Shown here one piece after another: positions 46,028 to 54,850 of a stretch of 64,000 nt of DNA; the stretch's first letter is position 1, and the number at the start of each line of letters is the position of its first letter. The position numbers and the translations under genes are program-made. Where the stretch lies: contig NZ_CP094357.1 of the NCBI RefSeq assembly GCF_014779555.2, forward strand, positions 4,588,001 to 4,652,000, given 5' to 3'. Source of the stretch: Lysobacter capsici. GTDB taxonomy: Bacteria; Pseudomonadota; Gammaproteobacteria; Xanthomonadales; Xanthomonadaceae. The notes under the pieces were generated by a model. That model did not search any database and was not told the DNA's origin. It saw only the letters and a program-made list of their open reading frames with translations.

Positions 46028-46507
46028 GGGCTCGGGGGTGTTCGGTGTCGGGGCTTGGTTAGGATTCGGTGTCGAGTGCGAGATGTTTTTGCTCTCTCGT
46101 TTTTGCGTTTTTCGTTCTCGCGCTTTCGTTTTTATGCTTTACGTTTTTGCTCGTCATTCCCGCGAAGGCGGTTCTGCTTTACTTCGGCGCAGCCGAACAT
46201 CCAGAGCCTTTCGTGCGAGAACGTTTGAAGTCACTGGATTCCCGCTTTCGCGGGAATGACGATCTGGATGGATGACGCTGAAGTCTCTGGATATTCGGCT
46301 GCGCCGAAGTAAAGCAGGTCCCGCTTTCGCGGGAATGACGCTCTGGAAGGATGACGCTGAAGTCTCTGGGTTCCCGCGCTAGCGTGAATGACGATCCGGA
46401 GAGATGACGCGGAAGCCTCTCGATGATCCGCCTCGGCGAAGTAAAGCGGAGCCCGCATTCGTGGAAACAACAATCGCATCACCCTCGATCGTTCCACCAT
46501 CACCGCA
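46028..46507. repeat. Intergenic cluster of dispersed 'GGATTCCCGC' repeats
   Basis: No gene. From about 46152 to 46460 there are several copies of one repeat family. The palindromic element CCCGCTTTCGCGGGAATGACG appears at about 46240-46261 and 46320-46340; variants are at 46152-46170 (reverse) and 46370-46393. A second element, CTTTACTTCGGCGCAGCCGAA, appears reversed at 46177-46196 and forward at 46291-46312, with a degraded copy at 46428-46446. The copies alternate in orientation, so the region folds into several hairpins. The first ~110 bp (46028-46140) is T-rich and otherwise featureless. Confidence 0.8.
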
Positions 46508-46951
46508 TCACTCCGCACCCGGCTCCCACAACTCAATCAACCCGCCCTCCGGATCGACCACATACCCGAACTTGCCCTGCTCGCTTTCCTCGTAGCGATC
46601 GAGCACCTGGCAGCCTTCTTCGCGCAAGGACTGCAAGGTCGCCGCCAGGTCGTCGACGCGGAAGTTGATCATGTAGGGCTTGTCGCTGGGCTTGAAATAC
46701 TCGGTGGTTTCGGCGAACGGCGACCACACGGTGTAGGCCGCCTCGCCGGTGTCCTCGCGCTTCCACCCGAACATCGCGCCGCCCCACTCCTGCCCGCCCA
46801 CGTCGAGATGGCGGCCGTACCAGGCCGACAGCGCGGCCGGGTCGCGGGCCTTGAAGAACACGCCGCCCAGGCCATGCACGCGCGGCTTGCGCGAGTCGGT
46901 TTGCGCCGGCGATGACGCCGGCGAGGCGTCGCCCTGCTCTTGTTCGGTCAT
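46508..46951 (-). CDS. VOC (glyoxalase/bleomycin-resistance) family protein
   Basis: A 147-residue protein with a 25-residue polar N-terminal extension and then a paired beta-alpha-beta-beta-beta fold: GLGGVFFKARDPAALSAWYGRHL, PYMINFRVDDLAATLQSL, GYVVDPEGGLIELWEP. The metal-ligand-type Glu is in LIELWEP; the N-terminal His is in VHGLGGVFFK. The substrate is not predictable. It follows yoaA after 16 bp and is probably in its transcript. Confidence 0.9.
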   Translation of the reverse strand: MTEQEQGDASPASSPAQTDSRKPRVHGLGGVFFKARDPAALSAWYGRHLDVGGQEWGGAMFGWKREDTGEAAYTVWSPFAETTEYFKPSDKPYMINFRVDDLAATLQSLREEGCQVLDRYEESEQGKFGYVVDPEGGLIELWEPGAE

Positions 46952-46967
46952 GGTCCTGGCCTCGTGG

Positions 46968-49103
46968 TCACTGGTAGTAATAGTCGTCGTCGGACGACGC
47001 CGACGTGGCCGATTCTAGTACCAGCGGCTCGCCGGCGAAGAACCGGCCCACGTCCTCGACCTGACGGGTGCGCGGCAGCGGCGGCAGCGAGTCGAGGAAG
47101 GTCTTGCCGTAGCTCTTGGACAGCAGGCGCGGGTCGCACAGGACCAGCACGCCGCGGTCGGTCTCGCTGCGGATCAGGCGGCCGGCGCCCTGCTTGAGCG
47201 CGATCACCGCCTGCGGCAGCTGTTCGTCGCGGAACGGGTTGCCGCCGCCGCGGCGGATGGCGTCCAGGCGCGCTTCGAACACCGGGTCGTCGGGCGCGGC
47301 GAACGGCAGTTTGTCGATCACCACCACGCTCAGCGCTTCGCCGGCCACGTCCACGCCTTCGCGGAAACTCGCCGCGCCCAGCAGCACGCCGTTGCCCGAG
47401 GCGCGGAAGCGTTCGAGCAGCACGTGCCGCGGCGCTTCGCCCTGCACGAATAAGGGCCAAGGCCCGTCGCGCAGCAATTCGGCCGCTTCGCGCAAGGCGC
47501 GGTGCGAGGCGAACAGGACGAAGGCGCGGCCGCCGGAGGCTTCGAGCACTGGGCGCAGGCGATCGACCATGCTCTCGTTGTAGTGGCGCACCGCCGGATC
47601 GGGCAGGCCGCGCGGCAGGTACAGCAACGCCTGTTCGGCCCAGTCGAACGGGCTGGGCGCGAGCAGGGTCGTGGGTTCGACCAGACCGAGCTTGGTCGCG
47701 TAATGCTCGAAGCGGCCGCCGACCGCGAGCGTGGCCGAGGTGAAGATCCAGGCCGCGCGCGAACGTTCGCGATGCTCGGCCAGGGGCGCGGCGACATCCA
47801 GCGGCGTGCGCGCCAGGCGGAACCCGCGCGCGGTGAGCTCGTACCACAGCACGCTGGTGTCGGGCGCGGCGGGGGTTTGTTCGGCTTCGTCTTCGGCCGG
47901 CTCATCGGCAAGCGCCTCGACGGGTTCGGCGATGGCCTCGACCGCGACGACCCGCCGCGGCGGCGCGAAATCGTCGTCCTCTTCGATCGGTTCGACCACG
48001 GCCGCAACCGGCGGCGGACCGCCGCGCCAGCGCCGCAGCTTGGTCTGGAAATCCTTGGCGCGCGCGTGGCAACTGTCGAAGCCCGGCGCGGCGCCGCGCA
48101 GCGGTTCGAGCGTCTTGTGCATCGCGCCCAATGCGGCATCGAGCGTGTCGAACGCGGCCTCGACCGCGGGCACCTCGGCGGCGCGGCGACGGGTCGCGCG
48201 CACCGGCAGTTCGTCCATCGCCGCGCGCAGGCCGCGCACCGCCTGTTCGAGATCGCGCGACGGCGTCTGCACGCTGGCCAGCGAACCGCTCACGCTCTTG
48301 CATTCGGCCAGCGCGTCGCGCGCCAGTTCGACCAGCGGCCGCGCGCTGATCGCTTCGCCGAAGAATTGCGAAGCCAAGTCCGGCAGCTGATGCGCTTCGT
48401 CGACCACGAACGCCTGCGCGCCCGGCAGGATTTCGCCGAAGCCTTCCTGCTTCAAGGCCAGATCGGCCAGCAGCAGATGATGATTGACCACCACCAGGTC
48501 GGCAGCCTGGGCGCGCTGCCGCGCCTGCACCACGAAGCAGTCGCCGAACATTGGGCATTCGCTGCCCAGGCAGTTTTCCGCGGTCGAGGTGACCATCGGC
48601 AGCAGCGGCGAGTCTTCCGGCAAACCGTCGAGTTCGGCCAGATCGCCCATGCGGGTGCGCCCGGACCAACTGACGATGCGCTGGAACTGCGCGGCGTAAT
48701 CGCGACTGGTGAAACGCGGCTCGCCCTTGGCCTGCTCGGTGCGGTACTTGCACAGATAATTGGCGCGGCCCTTCAGCAACGCGGTCTTCAGGCCGACGCC
48801 GAGCGCGTCGCGCACGCGCGGCAGGTCGCGGTGATACAGCTGATCCTGCAGCGCACGGGTGCCGGTGGAGACGATGGTCTTCAATCCCGACAGCAACGCC
48901 GGCACCAGATAGGCGAAGGTCTTGCCGGTGCCGGTACCGGCTTCGGCGAGCAAGGTCGAACGCGCTTCGAACGCGTCGGCGATCGCCACCGACAGGTCCT
49001 GTTGCGCGGGTCGCGGCGCGAACGCGGCGATGTTGCGCGCGAGATCGCCGCCTTCGCTCAGCGCGGCACGGGTGGCGACGCCGAGGCGGCTGGGTTGTGG
49101 CAT
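46968..49103 (-). CDS. yoaA: ATP-dependent DNA helicase, DinG/YoaA type
   Basis: A 711-residue XPD-like superfamily-2 helicase of DNA repair. Walker A is AGTGTGKT (55-62), DEAH 235-238, and four Cys (118, 178, 183, 189; YLCKYR, CLGSECPMFGDC) for the iron-sulfur cluster. C-terminal motifs are ASFREGVDV and QGAGRLIRSETDRGVL. A ~50-residue acidic, Glu/Ala-rich stretch (about 375-420) interrupts the middle and looks like a low-complexity insertion. The iron-sulfur pattern and length fit YoaA better than DinG. It lies 16 bp upstream of the VOC gene and 7 bp after the lipoprotein gene. Confidence 0.93.
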   Translation of the reverse strand: MPQPSRLGVATRAALSEGGDLARNIAAFAPRPAQQDLSVAIADAFEARSTLLAEAGTGTGKTFAYLVPALLSGLKTIVSTGTRALQDQLYHRDLPRVRDALGVGLKTALLKGRANYLCKYRTEQAKGEPRFTSRDYAAQFQRIVSWSGRTRMGDLAELDGLPEDSPLLPMVTSTAENCLGSECPMFGDCFVVQARQRAQAADLVVVNHHLLLADLALKQEGFGEILPGAQAFVVDEAHQLPDLASQFFGEAISARPLVELARDALAECKSVSGSLASVQTPSRDLEQAVRGLRAAMDELPVRATRRRAAEVPAVEAAFDTLDAALGAMHKTLEPLRGAAPGFDSCHARAKDFQTKLRRWRGGPPPVAAVVEPIEEDDDFAPPRRVVAVEAIAEPVEALADEPAEDEAEQTPAAPDTSVLWYELTARGFRLARTPLDVAAPLAEHRERSRAAWIFTSATLAVGGRFEHYATKLGLVEPTTLLAPSPFDWAEQALLYLPRGLPDPAVRHYNESMVDRLRPVLEASGGRAFVLFASHRALREAAELLRDGPWPLFVQGEAPRHVLLERFRASGNGVLLGAASFREGVDVAGEALSVVVIDKLPFAAPDDPVFEARLDAIRRGGGNPFRDEQLPQAVIALKQGAGRLIRSETDRGVLVLCDPRLLSKSYGKTFLDSLPPLPRTRQVEDVGRFFAGEPLVLESATSASSDDDYYYQ

Positions 49104-49110
49104 GCCGTCC

Positions 49111-49725
49111 TCAGTAACGCGCCGGCGCGGCGACCGTGCAGGTGGCGATCTGGGCTTCGGCCTGTTTGGCCGATGCGGTCAGCTGGGTGCGTTGCGGAAC
49201 CAGCGCGTCGTAATGGTCCTGACGCTCGGCCAGTTTCATCGCGGCGTTGACACCTGCCAGCTTGGCGCTGCGCACTTGCGCAATTGTGGTCCAGTTGCGA
49301 CGGCACAGCGGCCCGACCTTGGAACTGGAATCGAACGCCTGCTGGGCGAAACGCTCGGCATCGTCGAGGCGATGCAGCAGCAGCGCGGCTTCGGCGCGCT
49401 CTTGCAGCAGCGCCGGGTCGTTGGCGTTGAGCTGCAGGGCGTGATCGAGCGCGGCGGCGGCTTCGGGGTACTTGCGCGCCTTTTCCAGTTGTGCCGCCTG
49501 TTGGCGCAGGTCCTCGACCTGCGGGTCGCGGATCGGCTGCACGTCGAGTTCGCGCGATTCCAGGCCGCCGGCCGCGACCACCTTGGCCACCGCGGCTTCG
49601 CCGTTGAACGAGGCCTCGGCCAGCGCGGTCGGCTGCGGCGGCGCGACCGTGCAGGCGATCACCGCGGTCGTCAGCATCAGGGCGGCGCATCGGGGGATGG
49701 CGCCTGCGAAAAAACTGCGCTTCAT
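49111..49725 (-). CDS. TPR-containing lipoprotein
   Basis: A 204-residue protein. The signal MKRSFFAGAIPRCAALMLTT ends in a lipobox-like VIAC (Cys25). The mature part has a TPR-like helix pair (QLEKARKYPEAAAALDHALQ, LLQERAEAALLLHRLDDAERF) and a Cys-containing C-terminal helical region. It starts 3 bp after the PBP1B stop, so it probably serves the same transcript. A role as a PBP activator, like LpoB for PBP1B, would suit the position but is inference; it has no detectable LpoB domain. Confidence 0.82.
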   Translation of the reverse strand: MKRSFFAGAIPRCAALMLTTAVIACTVAPPQPTALAEASFNGEAAVAKVVAAGGLESRELDVQPIRDPQVEDLRQQAAQLEKARKYPEAAAALDHALQLNANDPALLQERAEAALLLHRLDDAERFAQQAFDSSSKVGPLCRRNWTTIAQVRSAKLAGVNAAMKLAERQDHYDALVPQRTQLTASAKQAEAQIATCTVAAPARY

Positions 49726-49728
49726 GGA

Positions 49729-52137
49729 TTACTGCTCCGGGGACGGGGGATTGGGCGCCGGCTCGCGCGCGGGTTCGTCCTTGTCCTTGCCGATGCCGAA
49801 CCACTCGCGCCAACCGCCGCCGCTCGATTCCTCGGTCTCGGGCTGCGGCGCCGGGCACGGCGCGTACTGCGGCGCGAAACCGGCCACGAACGGGAAGCGG
49901 CGCGCGCCGGCGCAGCTGGCGTCGGTGGTGTTGGTGCCGACCACCGACTGCCAGTCCAGGCCCTTGTCGGTGACTTTCAAGGCCGCGCTGGGCAGGCGCG
50001 AGAAGATCGCCGACCACACCCGCATCGCGCCGGTGCCGCCGTACAGGCCGGTGGCCTGATTCTGGTCGTTGCCGACCCAGATCACCGCCAGATGATCGCC
50101 GGTCCAGCCGGCGAACCAGCTGTCGCGGCCGTCGTTGCTGGTGCCGGTCTTGCCGGCCGGCGACAGGCGGCCCAGGCCGTCGCCGACCAGTTGCCGGCCG
50201 GTGCCGTTGGTGATCGCGTGCTGCAGGGCGATGGTGATCAGGCGCGCGGCGATCGCGTCGCCTTCCTGCGCCGGCGCGGGTTCCTTGTCGTAGCGCTTGA
50301 CCGCCTTGCCGTTGGCGTCGAGTACGCCGCGCACCGCGTGCAGCGGCTGGATTTCGCCGCCCGAGGCGAGGAACTGGTACAGCTGCGCCATCGCGTACGG
50401 GCTTTGATCGACCGCGCCGAGGATCAGCGAAGGGTTGTTGTCCGGCGCCTCGATCCCGGCCAGGGTCTTGATCAGCGCCGAAATGCGCTCGGGCGCGACC
50501 TGCATGCCGATGCGCACCGTGGCCTGGTTATAGGACATCGCCAGCGCATCGATCATCCGCACCATGCCGTGGCTGCGGCCGTCGGAGTTGCCCGGGTTCC
50601 AGTTGCGGCCGCGGCCGAGCTTGACCGTGACCGGAGAATCGTCGATCCACGAGGACAGGTTGAACTCACCCGGCTGCGCCAACGCGAGCAGATACACGAA
50701 CGGCTTGAGCAGCGAACCCACCGGCCGCTGCGCTTCGACCGCGCGGTTGAAGCCGTGCTGGGTGAACTCGCGGCTGCCGACCACGGCGAGCACTTCGCCG
50801 TTGTGCACGTCGGTGACCACCAGACCGGCCTGCAACGGCGGCCGGCGCTTGTTGTCCAGGCTCTTGAGCGTGCGCGCGACCGCGCCCTCGGCCTGCGCCT
50901 GCGCCGACGGCGACATTCCGCTCATCACGCTCAGGCCGGCGCCGGCCAGCGCATCGGCCGGATAGTCGCGGGCGAGCTGGCGACGGATCAGGTCGACATA
51001 GGCGGGGAACCGATTGGCGGCGATGTTGCCGGGGTTGGCGGTGATTTCCAGCGGCGCCTTGATCGCGCGGTCGTGTTCTTCGGGCTTGATCAGGCCGGTC
51101 TCGAGCATCTCGCCGAGCACGAAGTTGCGCCGTCCCAGCGCGCGCTCGGGATTGCGCCGCGGGTCGTAGTACGACGGGCCGCGCACGATGCCGATCAGCA
51201 ACGCGATCTGCTCGGTGTTGAGATCGCGCAGGTCGCGGCCGAACCAGAATTCGGAGGCGGCCGACACGCCGTGGATCGCCTGCGAGCCGCGCTGGCCCAG
51301 GTAGACCTGGTTGAAATAGGCCTCCAGGATCGTGCGCTTGTCGTAGCGCGCCTCGATCAGCAGGGCGTAGATGATTTCCTTGCCCTTGCGGGTCAGGGTC
51401 TGTTCCTGGCCGATGCCGAGCAGGCCGCTGCGCGCGAGCTGCTGGGTCAGGGTGCTGGCGCCCTGCTTGGCGCGGCCGGCGGCGACGTTCTTGAACGCGG
51501 CGCGGATCATGCCGGTGATGTCGATGCCGATGTGACTGTTGAAATCGCGGTCCTCGACCGCCTGCAGGCCGGTGACCAACAGCTCGGGCACCTCTTCGAT
51601 GCGAACCAGCCGCCGCTCTTCCTGCTTCTGCCCGTACAAGGTGGCGATGCGCGCCGGGTCCAGGCGCGCGACCTTCAGCGCTTTCTTCGAGGTCAGGTCG
51701 CGCAGGCTGGCGACGCGGCCGCCGGACACCACCACTTCGATCCGGCGCGGCTGCACGGTGCCGTCGACATCGTTGAAGCCGCGGCTGGCCACGGTGAAAC
51801 GGCCGCCGTCGCGGGCATAGGTGCCCGGGCGTTCGCCGCCGTCTTCGCGATAGGAGGCCGCGTCCAGCTCGGTCTTCAGCGTCGCCGGATCCAGCGCCAG
51901 GCCCGGCGCGAGTTCCAGCGGGCGCCCGTAGACCCGGGTCGGCAGCTGCCATTGCAACTGGCCGAAGCGTTCGCCGACTTCGTGATTGAGGTAGAGCGTG
52001 TAGGGAATCAGGAACCCCAGCCCCAGGCCAATCGCGGCCAGGGCCCAGGTCACCAGACGGCGGCGCCAGGTCGGCGCCGGGGCGCTGTCATCGCGGTCGT
52101 CGTCGCGTTCGTCTTCGTCGTAATCGATTCGGGCCAC
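49729..52137 (-). CDS. mrcB: Penicillin-binding protein 1B (bifunctional)
   Basis: An 802-residue class A PBP that polymerises and cross-links peptidoglycan. It has a cytoplasmic acidic tail (DYDEDERDDDRDD), one membrane segment (about 28-50), a UB2H-like domain, and the GT51 glycosyltransferase with catalytic Glu195 (AVEDRDFNSHIG) and TLTQQLARSGLL. The transpeptidase has Ser475-x-x-Lys478 (PVGSLLKPF), SxN at 535-537 (SYNQ) and KTG at 663-665 (AGKTGTSND). The C-terminal ~60 residues after the last motif are Pro/Glu/Lys-rich. The lipoprotein and yoaA follow within a few bp. Confidence 0.96.
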   Translation of the reverse strand: MARIDYDEDERDDDRDDSAPAPTWRRRLVTWALAAIGLGLGFLIPYTLYLNHEVGERFGQLQWQLPTRVYGRPLELAPGLALDPATLKTELDAASYREDGGERPGTYARDGGRFTVASRGFNDVDGTVQPRRIEVVVSGGRVASLRDLTSKKALKVARLDPARIATLYGQKQEERRLVRIEEVPELLVTGLQAVEDRDFNSHIGIDITGMIRAAFKNVAAGRAKQGASTLTQQLARSGLLGIGQEQTLTRKGKEIIYALLIEARYDKRTILEAYFNQVYLGQRGSQAIHGVSAASEFWFGRDLRDLNTEQIALLIGIVRGPSYYDPRRNPERALGRRNFVLGEMLETGLIKPEEHDRAIKAPLEITANPGNIAANRFPAYVDLIRRQLARDYPADALAGAGLSVMSGMSPSAQAQAEGAVARTLKSLDNKRRPPLQAGLVVTDVHNGEVLAVVGSREFTQHGFNRAVEAQRPVGSLLKPFVYLLALAQPGEFNLSSWIDDSPVTVKLGRGRNWNPGNSDGRSHGMVRMIDALAMSYNQATVRIGMQVAPERISALIKTLAGIEAPDNNPSLILGAVDQSPYAMAQLYQFLASGGEIQPLHAVRGVLDANGKAVKRYDKEPAPAQEGDAIAARLITIALQHAITNGTGRQLVGDGLGRLSPAGKTGTSNDGRDSWFAGWTGDHLAVIWVGNDQNQATGLYGGTGAMRVWSAIFSRLPSAALKVTDKGLDWQSVVGTNTTDASCAGARRFPFVAGFAPQYAPCPAPQPETEESSGGGWREWFGIGKDKDEPAREPAPNPPSPEQ

Positions 52138-52487
52138 GGATCTGCAACACAGGGAGTCGCGGGCAAGTCTAGCGCAGGCGTCCCTGGCCCGTGCCCGGGT
52201 CGGATGGCAGGGGCCTGACGCATTCAGACCCCATGAATAAGCGCTGGTTCAGGGATTTGGGCGTGAACGCCTGGAAATCGCGGTGTTGCTGGCGTGACGC
52301 CCGCCCTTGGCGGAGCGGAAGGCCGCGAGGTCCGTTGTTGGAGGCCGCTGCGTTCGCTGATGCGGGCTTTGCGCGGCGATCCGGTGCGGGAGCGTCGGTG
52401 CCATGGCCCTCACACCGCGATCCGATCACGGGTCGAACAACGCGCGCGCAGGATTTCGACTACGCAAAACCGCGCCGGGCGGTGGCT
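52138..52487. other. Gene-free stretch between glycosyltransferase and mrcB
   Basis: Upstream of mrcB, downstream of the 52488 glycosyltransferase. Frames are short and Arg/Pro/Gly-rich, with no recognisable protein. I see no RNA gene or strong terminator; it should carry the mrcB promoter. Confidence 0.5.
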
Positions 52488-53423
52488 CTAGTCCTCCGCC
52501 GGCGGCATCGGCCCATCGCGTCCGCGCAGGCCATCGCGCAGGCCGCGCAGCATCGCCTTCAAATAAGCGCCCCGCGGTTTGAGCAGCACGACGGTGCCGA
52601 CGAATTTCAACACCAGCCGCGGCAGGTCCTGCGCGGCCCAGCGCCGCGGCACTTCGACGCGGCGGTACAAGGCGATGCGGTTGCGCATCATGTAGTACAG
52701 CCGGGTCGGGCTGTGGACCACGGTGCGGTAGGGAATCAGCCGCGACACCGGCTCCAGTTCGCCGATCCGGTGCTGCATGCCGGCGTCGCAGATGCCGTAC
52801 AGGCGATAGCCGCGGTGCTTGGCGCGCGAACTCCATTCGACGTCGACGTTGTCGATGAACAAGCCTTCGTCCATGCCGCCGACCGTGTCCAGCACCTCCA
52901 GCGGCAACAAGGTGCCCGAGGTGATCAGGAAATCGCAGTCGATGACCTGGCCCGGGCCGCCGTAAAACTTGCGGTTGAGCGGAAACCCGATCTGCACGAA
53001 CGGCGCGATCGCGCCGGTGCGCTGGTCGCGGAACTGCGGCCCGACCGCGGCGACCGGGTGCTGCGCCTGCAACTGGTGCAGATGGCGCTGCAACACCGCG
53101 ACCATGTCCGCATCGACGATGCTGTCCTGGTCCATCAACAGCAGTTGCGCGAAACCGGCCGTGCGCGCGGCCCGCGCGGCATGGTTGATCGCGCTGCCCA
53201 GGCCGACGTTGCGGTCGCCGCGGATCACCTCCACGCCCTGCCCGCGCAGCCGCTCGAAATACGCGTCGAGCGCCTCGCCGGGACTGGCGTTATCGAAGAT
53301 CAGCACGCGCCCGACCTGCGGCTTGATCGCGGCGACAACCTGGTCGAGCAGTTCGATCTGCGGGTGATAGGTGACGATCGCGGCGCATACGTCCGCGGCC
53401 TGGGCCGGCGCTAGAGCTTGCAT
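52488..53423 (-). CDS. Family 2 glycosyltransferase (rhamnosyltransferase-like)
   Basis: A 311-residue GT-A enzyme. Sugar-nucleotide motifs are VCAAIVTYHPQIELLDQVV, IFDNASPGEAL, NVGLGSAINHAARAA and the metal-binding LLMDQDSIVDADM. The later GLFIDNVDVEWSSRAKHRG block is typical of O-antigen rhamnosyltransferases. Possible targets are lipopolysaccharide O-chain or exopolysaccharide. It starts 1 bp after the second glycosyltransferase, so the two share a transcript. No nucleotide-sugar genes are in the window. Confidence 0.9.
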   Translation of the reverse strand: MQALAPAQAADVCAAIVTYHPQIELLDQVVAAIKPQVGRVLIFDNASPGEALDAYFERLRGQGVEVIRGDRNVGLGSAINHAARAARTAGFAQLLLMDQDSIVDADMVAVLQRHLHQLQAQHPVAAVGPQFRDQRTGAIAPFVQIGFPLNRKFYGGPGQVIDCDFLITSGTLLPLEVLDTVGGMDEGLFIDNVDVEWSSRAKHRGYRLYGICDAGMQHRIGELEPVSRLIPYRTVVHSPTRLYYMMRNRIALYRRVEVPRRWAAQDLPRLVLKFVGTVVLLKPRGAYLKAMLRGLRDGLRGRDGPMPPAED

Positions 53424-53424
53424 G

Positions 53425-54450
53425 TCAGCGCAGCCCCAGCAGGTCGCAGACCATCGAGCGCAGACCGGCGGAGTAATCGAGGTAACGGCCGTGACGCCAT
53501 TCTTCGCGCACCAGCGGCCAGCGCCTGGCGAAGTTCGCCGGCAGGTCCAGGCGCAGGCGCAGATGGGCGATGCGCGCGTCGATCGCGGCGCGCTTGGCCG
53601 CGCCCACGTCCAGGCCCGCGCGCTGCAGGTGCTCGCGCAACGAGTCGAGCTTGGCGACCATGGCTTGCATGTGTTCGCGCCGTTGCTTGCCGCCGCCGAG
53701 CCGCTCGATCAGGCTGCGCTGGCGCGCGCCGATCTGGTTGCCGCCGTGCTGGCGGTAACCCATCGTCGGCGCCTCCATGCAATCGATCTCGCCGGTCGCG
53801 GCCGCGATCAGCGCCAGCCATTCGTCGTGGACCCAGGCGCTGCGTTCGAGTTCGGGATGTTCGACGTCGGGAATGGGCAATGCCTGCGCCAACACCTCGC
53901 GCCGCAGCGCGGTGGTCGCGCCGGTCACGATGTTGCGCCGGACCAGCACCTCGAAACCGCGGCCGGCGTGGATCGCGGCCAGTTCGGCGGCGCTCACTTC
54001 CAGGGTCTGGAACATGCGCCGGCCCAGTTCGCGGCCTTCGCCGTCGATCAGCCGCGAGTCGCTGTGCAGCAGGTTCAAGCGCGGCCGGGCGCGGAACTGT
54101 TCGAGGTAATCGGCGAGTTTGTTCGGGTACCAGACATCGTCCTGATCGCACAGGAACACGATGGCTTCCTCGGCGCGGCGCAGCGCGGCCTCGAAATTGC
54201 GCAGGTAGCCCAGATTGCGCGGATTGCGCTGCAGGTCCACGGCGATGCCGCGCGCCCGCGCGCGTTCGGCGAAGGCTTCCAGCAGCGTCCAGGTGTCGTC
54301 GCTGGAGGCGTCGTCGGCGATCACGATGCGCTGCGGCGCCAGAGTCTGCGCGAGCAGGCTGTCGAGTTGCTGCGGCAGGTAGCGCGCGCCGTTGTAGGTG
54401 CACAGCACCACCGCCACCGAGTCCGGCGCCGGGCGGGGGTTCAACGCCAT
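53425..54450 (-). CDS. Family 2 glycosyltransferase
   Basis: A 341-residue GT-A enzyme. Motifs are VAVVLCTYNGARYLPQQLDSLL, IVIADDASSDDTW and the DxD-type VFLCDQDDVWYPNK, typical of polysaccharide-building transferases. The C-terminal ~100 residues are helical (QRREHMQAMVAKLDSLREHLQRAG) and may anchor the protein to the membrane. It is the first gene of a two-gene unit with the next transferase. The natural acceptor is unknown. Confidence 0.9.
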   Translation of the reverse strand: MALNPRPAPDSVAVVLCTYNGARYLPQQLDSLLAQTLAPQRIVIADDASSDDTWTLLEAFAERARARGIAVDLQRNPRNLGYLRNFEAALRRAEEAIVFLCDQDDVWYPNKLADYLEQFRARPRLNLLHSDSRLIDGEGRELGRRMFQTLEVSAAELAAIHAGRGFEVLVRRNIVTGATTALRREVLAQALPIPDVEHPELERSAWVHDEWLALIAAATGEIDCMEAPTMGYRQHGGNQIGARQRSLIERLGGGKQRREHMQAMVAKLDSLREHLQRAGLDVGAAKRAAIDARIAHLRLRLDLPANFARRWPLVREEWRHGRYLDYSAGLRSMVCDLLGLR

Positions 54451-54766
54451 GCGCGCTCCGGCGGCGCGGCGAACGGGCGCGGCGCGTCGCTGACGGCAGG
54501 CAGGGCGAGGGTCGGATCGAAAGGCAACGGGGCGGTCTGACGGCGGAAACGGCCGGCATTATCGCCCAGCGCCGCGCCGACGGGAGCGGCGGCGCTGAAC
54601 GGTCGCCAGCGGGCGATCCGCGGCTGGCGCGCTGCGACGGCGATCGCGTTCGCGCGGGCCGGGTCGCCCGGGTCCTCAGGCCGATGCGCGGGCCCGGGTG
54701 GGGTATGGAACAAAATCCCGGAACAAAGGGACGCCGGTCGATGGATCGGGAACCGACCCCGAAAGC

Positions 54767-54801
54767 GATCGCGCCGCACGGATCAACGATGCGGCGCGAT
54801 C
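54767..54801 (-). terminator. Hairpin downstream of the 54851 gene
   Basis: A perfect 12-bp stem (GATCGCGCCGCA / TGCGGCGCGATC) with an 11-nt loop lies about 50 nt past the stop on the minus strand, followed by CTTTC. It is likely the transcription terminator, though the T run is short. The rest of 54451-54850 shows no gene. Confidence 0.6.
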
Positions 54802-54850
54802 GAAGCGCGAAGCCCCGAGGCCTGAAGCCCCCGCGCGTGGCGTCGCGCGG

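Noticed and set aside
46028-46507. Insertion sequence
   Set aside because: Short palindromic repeats only; no transposase frame or terminal repeat pair with target duplication.
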